A stretch of DNA of 5,880 nucleotides from Deltaproteobacteria bacterium (lineage in GTDB: Bacteria; Desulfobacterota; Desulfobacteria; Desulfobacterales; ETH-SRB1): assembly GCA_030262795.1 (NCBI GenBank), contig JAJSZO010000080.1, positions 1-5,880 on the forward strand, given 5' to 3'. The translations under genes were made by a program, and so were the position numbers. The notes under the pieces were generated by a model, which was given only the letters and a program-made list of their open reading frames with translations, was not told where the DNA came from and made no database searches. Positions 1 to 5,484 of the stretch are shown in pieces (within the stretch, counting starts at the first letter, position 1; the number at the start of each line of letters is the position of its first letter).

Positions 1-10
1 AACATAAGGA

Positions 11-445
11 TTACTCGACAGGATAACCCGCCTTTTCCCAGGCAACCCATCCGTCTTCTATGTTTGTAATGTTTTTATATCCCATACGAACCAGAGTATA
101 GGCTGCAAGTGATCCACGTCCCCCCACTTTGCAGTAAGCTACAATTCGGGCATTTTTATCAGGTACTTGATTGTTGATTGTAAATTCCAGCAATCCCCTG
201 TCAACATGAATAGCGCCCGGAATGTGGCCCATTTTGTATTCTCTTGCTGTCCTTACATCCAGGAAGATATGCCCACCTTCATTGAGCAACTCCTTTGCGA
301 CTGAAACCGGAACATTGGTTATATGTTCGTTGGCTTCGGCAACCAGATCTTTGGTGGTCATAACTTTGGTGGTAGTTGTGTAGCCGCTGACAATAAAACT
401 TAATCCTAATAAAATAGCAAAAATAAGTACTCTGTATTTTCTCAT
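11..445 (-). CDS. Exported single-domain rhodanese-like sulfurtransferase
   Basis: This 144-residue protein has an N-terminal export signal (about residues 1-22: MRKYR followed by a hydrophobic stretch to VSG) and one rhodanese domain (about 45-144). The rhodanese landmarks are visible: LDVRTAREY (62-70), GHIPGAIHV (73-81), the active-site loop CKVGGRG with catalytic Cys105 and Arg110, and the C-terminal GW..W...GYPV signature. Family members move sulfane sulfur (or selenium) through a persulfide on the active Cys; the substrate here is unknown. The signal peptide predicts action in the periplasm or at a membrane surface. The signal ends in VSGY, which resembles a lipoprotein lipobox with Tyr22 (TAC) where Cys (TGC) would stand, so lipidation is not expected. 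The ATG is well supported by an AAGGAGGA ribosome-binding site just upstream. It lies downstream of the multiheme cytochrome on the same strand, but a 205-bp inverted-repeat element separates them. Family assignment is secure; role is inferred. Confidence 0.93.
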   Translation of the reverse strand: MRKYRVLIFAILLGLSFIVSGYTTTTKVMTTKDLVAEANEHITNVPVSVAKELLNEGGHIFLDVRTAREYKMGHIPGAIHVDRGLLEFTINNQVPDKNARIVAYCKVGGRGSLAAYTLVRMGYKNITNIEDGWVAWEKAGYPVE

Positions 446-450
446 AACAA

Positions 451-459
451 TCCTCCTTT
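451..459 (-). promoter_or_regulatory. Strong ribosome-binding site of the rhodanese gene
   Basis: On the minus strand AAAGGAGGA lies about six bases before the ATG at 445. It is the strongest Shine-Dalgarno match in the window and fixes the rhodanese start. It lies just outside the inverted-repeat element (465-669), so the insertion left it intact. Confidence 0.85.
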
Positions 460-461
460 GG

Positions 462-464
462 TTA
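462..464. repeat. Putative target-site duplication, left copy
   Basis: TTA directly abuts the left end of the inverted-repeat element and recurs at 670-672 on the right. Three bases is short enough that chance is possible, and because the neighbouring A464 and T670 could also pair, the exact element boundary is uncertain by one base. Confidence 0.5.
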
Positions 465-669
465 GGAACGTGGACGAATTAACTTCCCCAAGTAGGCGCA
501 CAGATTTGGGTCGAATTTGCCCAAATCTCAAATATAGGCTCAGATCACAAAAGTTGATGGAATAGCGAGCTATTTCAATATTTTTGGGATTTGAGCCTGG
601 ATTTGAGATTTGGCAAAGGCGGCCCGAAGCTGTGATGCATAGTTAGGGAAGTTATTTCGTCCACGTTCC
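465..669. mobile_element. MITE-like non-autonomous inverted-repeat element
   Basis: The outermost 24 bases of each end (465-488 and 646-669) are inverted copies matching at 23 of 24 positions; each begins GGAACGTGGACGAA read inward. The similarity continues inward imperfectly, for example GCCCAAATCTCAAAT (519-533) against the inverted copy near 599-613, and AGGCTCA (536-542) against TGAGCCT (592-598). The whole 205 bp can thus fold back around a centre at about 567, where AATAGCGAGCTATT forms the tip. The trinucleotide TTA flanks both ends (462-464 and 670-672), consistent with a 3-bp target-site duplication. There is no coding capacity for a transposase. These are the hallmarks of a miniature inverted-repeat transposable element moved in trans by a related transposase. 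I cannot name the parental IS family. A second small hairpin (502-510 with 520-528) lies in the left arm. It sits between the cytochrome stop and the rhodanese ribosome-binding site and may act as an RNA hairpin in read-through transcripts. Confidence 0.8.
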
Positions 670-672
670 TTA
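670..672. repeat. Putative target-site duplication, right copy
   Basis: TTA directly abuts the right end of the inverted-repeat element and matches the copy at 462-464. It is consistent with insertion into a TTA target in the gap between the cytochrome and the rhodanese. Confidence 0.5.
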
Positions 673-680
673 TATTAAAT

Positions 681-2018
681 CTATTTATTTATCCTCTCAG
701 GTATCATTTCCGGAGATACGATAACGTCTTTGTTTGCATTTTTATAAGCCGACTCTACATCTTTTTCAAGCAGGAAAAGATCGGTATTCCCGTGGCATGA
801 ATTGCATGTTTTGTTTTGCGGGGTCTTTTTCCTGATATTATGTGGTGTTGCAGGTTTCCATGTTGGAAGTCTGTCAAAATTGGCAAGGCCTTTATCAACA
901 TAATAACCAAAGGTTTCCTGATCCACAGGAATATGGCGTACGACAACAAATTTTTCGGGCCTTTTTTTGCTTTTAAGAGAATTAAAACCTATCTTGAAAT
1001 CAATGGTTGAGCGTCTGGTTTTAAAATATGTAATGCCTTGTTTGTCCTTTCCAACATGACAGCCGTAACAATTTTTGTACTTTACGGAATGACAGACATG
1101 GCAACTGACTCTGTCTTTGTGCAGTATGTGCTGGTCTGCGTTTGTTGACTTTAAATCATAAATATTCACGTGGCAGTCGAGACATTTCGGACCGTTTTCA
1201 ACCTCATAACGGCTTGCATAATCCCTTCCGTCTCCATGCATTTCATCTGCCTTGTGACATTTGCTGCATTTAAAGTATTTTTCTTTATGTATATCAGGAG
1301 GCATGCCTTTATTTTCACCAAAATATTCATTTTTTATACGGCTTCCGTGACAGGCTGTGCAGACCAGATTCATTGGTGGCCTTTTCTGAAAAACATGTCC
1401 ATCCAGCAGCCCTCCTCCCACAGCTTCGGGACGGCTGATGTGGCACTGACCGCAACTGCTGTGGCAGGAATTACAATGATTTTTTCTTGCAGCATCAACT
1501 TTTGAATGCACAATTTTATCAACACTTGACCGTTTATCAATAATTTTTTTATATGGCCCCAGATTAATATGGAGACTGGTTTTGTAGTGCCTGGCAATAT
1601 CATCGTGGCATGATCCGCATGTGCTTGAAGGATCAGGATATGAAGGATCTTTTATTACACCTTTGTGCGCTGTTTTCCAGTCAGGATCATCCGGATTTCC
1701 TCCATGACATTCATGACATCCAATTTGACCATGATTTTCGTCTTCTGTAAAAAAGGAGTCAACAAACACCCTCTCATGCGGAGCCAACGGCTCCACAGAA
1801 CCCCCTCACCCTTCACCTGAGGTTTCAGAAGAAATTGCAGGTTTGGCCGGACTGGTTTCAGCTATTTCCCGTGTAATTTTTATAAGATTTCTAGCACTGG
1901 TGTGACATGCAACGCACTGATTGATATTTTCAGAACACTGAACATTGCTGCTTGCATTATAAAATAGTAAAAAAGCTGAAATTAAAGAAATGATAGTCGC
2001 TAATTTAATGAGTTTCAT
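681..2018 (-). CDS. 11-heme periplasmic cytochrome c, candidate selenoprotein (in-frame UGA at codon 71)
   Basis: Read through its single internal TGA, this frame gives a 445-residue protein. Residues 1 to about 28 form a signal peptide (MKLIK plus a hydrophobic core). Heme motif 1 is CVACH (35-39). A Pro/Ser/Gly-rich linker carries the UGA at codon 71 (context GEG-U-GGS). Ten more CXXCH motifs follow, starting at about 101, 134, 182, 189, 220, 251, 279, 306, 317 and 405. The pair CNSCH-SS-CGQCH is tightly packed. Sixteen further histidines could act as distal ligands, fitting bis-His hemes. No membrane segment follows the signal, so a soluble periplasmic or surface electron carrier is expected. 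The ATG overlaps the end of rnd by 14 bases, suggesting translational coupling; a GGGGG run ten bases upstream may serve as ribosome-binding site. The part after the TGA has no signal peptide and could not be matured alone. Multiheme identity is certain; UGA as selenocysteine is inferred. A nonsense mutation is the alternative. The partner and substrate are unknown. Confidence 0.85.
1778..1796 (-). promoter_or_regulatory. SECIS-like hairpin downstream of the in-frame UGA
   Basis: On the minus strand, GTGGAGCC (1796-1789) pairs with GGCTCCGC (1785-1778) around the loop GTT (1788-1786), giving eight pairs including one U-G wobble; U1797-A1777 can add a ninth. Seventeen bases lie between the UGA and the loop, and eleven between the UGA and the perfect GGAGCC stem. 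As I recall the bacterial SECIS pattern, it needs a hairpin within the coding region just after UGA, an apical loop of 3-14 bases starting about 16-37 bases downstream, and a G among the first two loop bases. All hold here. In E. coli fdhF the loop G and U contact SelB; G and U are present in this loop. The E. coli-type bulged U is not evident, and this feature varies between species. SelB binding is inferred. Confidence 0.6.
1806..1808 (-). other. In-frame TGA, candidate selenocysteine codon (codon 71 of the cytochrome)
   Basis: This is the only stop in 445 codons of continuous frame. The frame before it encodes a signal peptide and heme 1; the same frame after it (GGG GGT TCT GTG GAG) runs straight into the ten-heme region with no shift. 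The flanking residues are Gly-Glu-Gly before and Gly-Gly-Ser after. A hairpin suitable as a bacterial SECIS follows. Cys, Gly, Arg and Trp codons are each one base change from TGA, so homologues would show which residue normally stands here. Confidence 0.6.
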
Positions 2019-3144
2019 TTTTTAATACCCCCACTATATCTTTTCCAAATGCTTTTTGCTGCCATTTTTTCATTTTTTTAATTTTTGATAGATCCTTGAC
2101 ATAGGCTGGATTTTGTATTGCGATTGAAGTTATAATTGTTTTGTTGCAGATTATAGCCGGATCTAATCCTGTCTCTCTCGCTTTTGAATCTCTCCAGCGC
2201 TTAATAACCTTTGTTCTTAATGGAACTTCAGGTGGTAAAAAAGGGACTTCCATGCGCGGATAAACAGGCAGAACAGTCGCAGGCAATGTTAGGGCATTGT
2301 TTACAGTCTTGACTAAGGCATTGCCATACATATTGAGTTGTTTTGGGCTTAATGTTTTTATTTTTTCTAATTGTCCTTTGTTAACAGGTCTTTTCTTAAC
2401 AATTTTCATTATAGAATCATTGCCGATTATTTTGAATAAAGGCTTGTCTTTTTTTTCGGCTATGCTTGACCGAAACTGAAGAAGTGCTTCAAGTACAGCA
2501 AGAGATTTACGGTCTAACTTGCCGGCTCCTTTAAATTTCATAAATAATGGTGCGCTATTAAGTGAGACAGGCCTGACTTTACTTAAAACTTCACATTCTT
2601 CATTGACCCATGAAATCCGGTCAATTTGTTTGAGTTCTTTTTCTAAAATTTCTGCAAGTTTAATAAGATATATCGTATCGTTTACGGCATATTCTATCAT
2701 TTCTTCCGGCAAAGGCCTTTGTGACCAGTCTTTTTTTCTGTATTTTTTATTAAGACTGATTTCGAATCTTTTTTTAAGAACTGCCTCCAGACCCGTTTCT
2801 CTGATTCCTAAAAACATACAGGCAATCTGGGTATCAAAAAGATTTTTTATCTCTATATTAAAATCCCTGTAAAGACTGCGTACATCAAAGTCTGCACCGT
2901 GAAAGATTTTTTTGATATCACGCCTTGAAAAAAGGCTTTTAAGCGGTGAAAGATCTTGAATCTGTAAAGGATCAATTATAACCTGTTTTTTTTTCGTAGC
3001 AATCTGAATCAGGCAGACCTTTTCTCTAAAATGATACATTGAGTCCGCTTCTACGTCAACGGCAATGGACTTTTCTTTTTTTAAATCTCTTGTAATTTTT
3101 TCAAGATTTGTTTTAGTATTTATCAGTTTATAGCTATTTGTCAT
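2005..3144 (-). CDS. rnd: Ribonuclease D-like 3'-5' exonuclease with HRDC domain
   Basis: This 379-residue protein is close to the usual RNase D length. The DEDDy exonuclease domain fills about residues 8-175. Exo I is VDVEAD with acidic D30 and E32; Exo II is FHGADFDVRSL with D85/D87; Exo III is YAVND with Y152 and D156, the YxxxD form typical of RNase D. These acidic residues bind two metal ions for 3'-5' hydrolysis of RNA. An HRDC-type nucleic-acid-binding region follows (about 204-285), and a second HRDC-like helical region (about 313-373) ends the protein, as in E. coli RNase D. The family trims 3' ends of tRNA and other stable RNAs in the cytoplasm. The ATG at 3144 has only a poor ribosome-binding site (AT-rich upstream, with a weak AAGAG-like stretch). 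It is the first gene of the leftward group, divergent from thrS, and its last 14 bases contain the start of the cytochrome. Function is well supported; a link with the cytochrome is not obvious. Confidence 0.93.
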   Translation of the reverse strand: MTNSYKLINTKTNLEKITRDLKKEKSIAVDVEADSMYHFREKVCLIQIATKKKQVIIDPLQIQDLSPLKSLFSRRDIKKIFHGADFDVRSLYRDFNIEIKNLFDTQIACMFLGIRETGLEAVLKKRFEISLNKKYRKKDWSQRPLPEEMIEYAVNDTIYLIKLAEILEKELKQIDRISWVNEECEVLSKVRPVSLNSAPLFMKFKGAGKLDRKSLAVLEALLQFRSSIAEKKDKPLFKIIGNDSIMKIVKKRPVNKGQLEKIKTLSPKQLNMYGNALVKTVNNALTLPATVLPVYPRMEVPFLPPEVPLRTKVIKRWRDSKARETGLDPAIICNKTIITSIAIQNPAYVKDLSKIKKMKKWQQKAFGKDIVGVLKNETH

Positions 3145-3180
3145 AAATAAACAATCTTTTTCTCTTGACCTGAATGACCA

Positions 3181-3200
3181 TTTTGCCTAACTTGGCAAAA
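3181..3200. repeat. Inverted repeat in the rnd/thrS divergent region
   Basis: TTTTGCC and GGCAAAA form a perfect 7-bp inverted repeat around a six-base centre (TAACTT). It lies 36 bases from the rnd start and 68 bases from the thrS start, a position suited to a regulator binding site for divergent promoters. It could also be a weak RNA hairpin. No regulator can be named. Confidence 0.45.
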
Positions 3201-3218
3201 AATAAGTATAAGTATAAC
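3192..3218 (+). promoter_or_regulatory. Possible sigma-70-type promoter of thrS
   Basis: TTGGCA (3192-3197) resembles a -35 box and TATAAC (3213-3218) a -10 box, but the 15-base spacer is short. The -35 box would overlap the right arm of the inverted repeat at 3181-3200. A tandem ATAAGT repeat (3202-3213) lies between the boxes. A second -10 candidate, TATAAA (3229-3234), lacks a convincing -35. The rest of the 124-base gap shows no RNA gene or leader ORF. Confidence 0.3.
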
Positions 3219-3268
3219 CAAAAAAAGATATAAAAACAACTTATAATTTTATTCTTGGTGAGGATATA

Positions 3269-5179
3269 ATGATAAACATAACTTTTCCGGATGGAAGCAT
3301 AAAACAATTTGAAAATGCACCAACCGGCCTGGATGCAGCCATGAGTATTTCAGAGGGTTTGGCAAGGAATTCGGTTGCTGTTGAAGTTAATGGCAGGCTG
3401 CTTGATTTGAGTGAAAAGATTATTCATGATTGTCATCTTCGCCTTATCACAACTAAAGACAAGGATGCTTTAAAAATACTTCGCCACAGTGCTGCCCACG
3501 TCATGGCGCAGGCGATCTTGCATCTTTATCCAAAGGCTAAACTGACTATCGGGCCTGTTGTTGAAGATGGATTTTACTACGACATTGATATGGAGCCGAT
3601 TTCAAAAGACGATTTTTCTGAAATTGAAAAAGAAATAAAACAAATAATAAAGTCAAAAACTCCTTTTAAACGCAAGATGGTTTCAAAATCCGAAGCACTC
3701 GAATTTTACAAAAATGAGCCATACAAACTCGAAATGATTTCAGAGCTTGAAGATGGAACAATATCTTTCTACGAACAGGGAGATTTCACGGATTTATGCC
3801 GCGGCCCGCATCTTCCCCATGCCGGATTTATAAAAGCAATAAAATTAATGAAGGTTTCGGGCGCTTACTGGCGCGCTGATCAGACAAAAGCTCAGTTGCA
3901 GAGAATTTATGGTACAGCCTTTTTTGACAAGAAAGAGCTTAAAGCCCACCTGAATTTTATTGAAGAGGCCGAAAAAAGGAATCACAGAAAAATTGGTGCG
4001 GCTCTTGATCTTTTCAGCTTTCACAAAGAAGCGCAGGGAATGCCTTTTTTTCACCCAAAGGGAATGAATATCTGGAATGCGCTTTGGGATTACTGGAGAT
4101 GGGAACACAGGAAAGCAGGCTATGTTGAAACAAAAACACCGATTATGCTCAACCGTTCTCTATGGGAAAAGAGCGGGCACTGGGATAATTATCGGGAAAA
4201 TATGTACACCTCTGTTATTGATGAGGTGGAGTATGCAATAAAGCCGATGAACTGTCCTGGCGGGATGCTTCTTTATGGTATGAAACCTCATTCATACAAA
4301 GAGTTGCCTGTTCGTGCCGCTGAGATCGGAATCGTACACCGCCACGAACTGAGCGGAGTGCTGAACGGCCTTTTCAGGGTCAGGGCTTTTCATCAGGATG
4401 ATGCTCATATTTTTATGACCGAAGAACAGATAGAAGATGAAATCGTTGAAGTTCTGAGGCTGGTTGAAAGGATTTATTCAACATTCGGGCTTGGTTTTCA
4501 TCTTGAACTTTCCACAAAACCTGAAAAGTCAATAGGATCGGATAAGCAGTGGGAACTAACTACAAATGGTTTAAAAGCGGCGCTTGATTCCTACGGCATG
4601 GATTACAAAATAAACGAAGGCGATGGTGCATTTTACGGCCCCAAGATAGATATACATATAAAAGATGCGCTCGGTCGCACATGGCAATGCGGAACCGTGC
4701 AGCTTGATATGTCTCTGCCTGAAAGATTTGATCTTTCTTATATAGGAAAGGATAATGAAAAACATCGTCCCATTATGATTCATAGAGTAATTTACGGCTC
4801 TATTGAAAGGTTTTTCGGGATACTTGTTGAACACTTTGCAGGAAAATTTCCTTTATGGTTATCTCCAATACAGGTAACTATTTTGGCAATTAATGATGAG
4901 CTCGTTCCTTACGCAAGTTCTGTAAAAACAGAATTTGAAGAGCATGGATTACGGGCAGAAGTTGACAGCAGAACCGAAAGCCTTAACAAAAAAATCCGTG
5001 ATGCCCAGTTGAACAAAATTCCTCTCATCCTTACAATCGGCAGGAAAGAAAGAGAAGCCAACACTCTTTCACTAAGAACTCCGGACGGCAACGTCAGATT
5101 CGGAGTCACGCATGAAGATTTTTTAAATAAAGTTCTCGCAAATATAAAAGACAGGAAGCTGGAATTAGATATTTTGTAA
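3269..5179 (+). CDS. thrS: Threonyl-tRNA synthetase
   Basis: This full-length 636-residue class II aminoacyl-tRNA synthetase charges tRNA(Thr) with threonine in the cytoplasm. Domains in order: an N-terminal TGS domain (about 1-62); the editing domain with HSAAH (H73, H77) and the C177/H181 pair that clears mis-charged Ser-tRNA(Thr); the catalytic core (about 240-530) with motif 1 near 288-300, motif 2 around RHELSGVLNGLFRVRAFHQDD (358-378) and motif 3 near GSIERFFGILVE (510-521); and an anticodon-binding domain (about 535-630) with TIGRKE. The zinc ligands expected of ThrRS are in place: C329 in MNCPGG, H380 in DDAHIF and H505 in MIHR. The start is supported by GGTGAGG six bases before the ATG. 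No T-box or obvious leader peptide is visible. In many bacteria infC follows thrS; here a small Cys-rich ORF and vanZ follow instead, with any infC lying outside the window. Confidence 0.98.
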   Translation: MINITFPDGSIKQFENAPTGLDAAMSISEGLARNSVAVEVNGRLLDLSEKIIHDCHLRLITTKDKDALKILRHSAAHVMAQAILHLYPKAKLTIGPVVEDGFYYDIDMEPISKDDFSEIEKEIKQIIKSKTPFKRKMVSKSEALEFYKNEPYKLEMISELEDGTISFYEQGDFTDLCRGPHLPHAGFIKAIKLMKVSGAYWRADQTKAQLQRIYGTAFFDKKELKAHLNFIEEAEKRNHRKIGAALDLFSFHKEAQGMPFFHPKGMNIWNALWDYWRWEHRKAGYVETKTPIMLNRSLWEKSGHWDNYRENMYTSVIDEVEYAIKPMNCPGGMLLYGMKPHSYKELPVRAAEIGIVHRHELSGVLNGLFRVRAFHQDDAHIFMTEEQIEDEIVEVLRLVERIYSTFGLGFHLELSTKPEKSIGSDKQWELTTNGLKAALDSYGMDYKINEGDGAFYGPKIDIHIKDALGRTWQCGTVQLDMSLPERFDLSYIGKDNEKHRPIMIHRVIYGSIERFFGILVEHFAGKFPLWLSPIQVTILAINDELVPYASSVKTEFEEHGLRAEVDSRTESLNKKIRDAQLNKIPLILTIGRKEREANTLSLRTPDGNVRFGVTHEDFLNKVLANIKDRKLELDIL

Positions 5180-5211
5180 AAGTTTCTACATGTGCGGCTA
5201 TTTTTCAGCCA

Positions 5212-5258
5212 TTAGCTAATAAGAGCTAAAAATTAATCGCTAAGAGCTAATTGCTCTT
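5212..5258. repeat. Cluster of AGCTAA repeats and short hairpins after thrS
   Basis: TAAGAGCTAA occurs twice exactly (5220-5229 and 5241-5250), 21 bases apart, about two helical turns. TTAGCT/AGCTAA form an inverted repeat (5212-5217 with 5224-5229), and AAGAGC/GCTCTT form a hairpin with a five-base loop (5242-5247 with 5253-5258). There is no T-run after either hairpin, so a standard intrinsic terminator is not supported. It may be an operator for the downstream pair of genes or a leftover of local duplication. The rest of the 94-base gap shows nothing else clear. Confidence 0.4.
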
Positions 5259-5273
5259 CCTATGTGATAAAAT

Positions 5274-5483
5274 ATGACAACAAATAATGCCGGAGTTACT
5301 ACCCACAGGATAAAATGGTGTGATCTGAAGTGCGAGTACGCCGACTTTGCAAAGCTGGAGGCAATGGACGGCAGTTGCCGGACTTTTCAGTCTTTATGGT
5401 GCAGCAATCTGAAAAAACATGTTACAAAAAATTCGCCATGTGAAGTATTATTCGGGAAAAGAAGGCCGACTACCGGGTGGTAA
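5274..5483 (+). CDS. Small Cys-rich protein of unknown function
   Basis: I do not recognise a named family. The 69-residue product has no signal peptide or membrane segment. It has five cysteines (C16, C20, C35, C43, C56) arranged as WCDLKCEYADF, GSC, WCSNLKKH and SPCEVLFGKRRPTTGW, which would suit a small metal-binding (Zn or Fe-S) fold. It ends in a basic FGKRRP stretch. An in-frame stop (TGA at 5265-5267) lies just upstream, so the ATG at 5274 is the first possible in that frame; the ribosome-binding site is poor. The stop is one base short of the vanZ start, an arrangement typical of translational coupling and the best evidence that this is a real gene. It is a cytoplasmic protein by prediction; its function is unknown. 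Confidence 0.65.
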   Translation: MTTNNAGVTTHRIKWCDLKCEYADFAKLEAMDGSCRTFQSLWCSNLKKHVTKNSPCEVLFGKRRPTTGW

Positions 5484-5484
5484 T

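Noticed and set aside
681..683. TAG stop of the cytochrome as a possible pyrrolysine codon
   Set aside because: One codon later the same frame has TAA, so read-through would add almost nothing; TAG is best read as the normal stop.
1170..1505. Plus-strand frame of 111 residues opposite the cytochrome
   Set aside because: It is antisense to a dense run of CXXCH motifs, has no ribosome-binding site, and its composition is what an antisense frame would produce.
681..1796. Separate ten-heme cytochrome gene starting at GTG 1796, with a GGTGAGGGGG ribosome-binding-site-like stretch
   Set aside because: It would lack any signal peptide, so it could not be matured as a c-type cytochrome. The frame continues unbroken upstream apart from one TGA, into a segment with a signal peptide and another heme motif.
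2519..2872. Plus-strand frame of 117 residues opposite rnd
   Set aside because: It mirrors the RNase D coding sequence; no domain or start signal is seen.
5196..5210. Possible terminator of thrS (GGCT ... AGCC)
   Set aside because: The stem is only four pairs and no T-run follows it.
5419..5484. Earlier ATG extending the VanZ protein by 22 residues
   Set aside because: It would overlap the Cys-rich gene with a basic, unfamiliar N-terminus; the ATG at 5485 has a better ribosome-binding site and gives a normal VanZ start.
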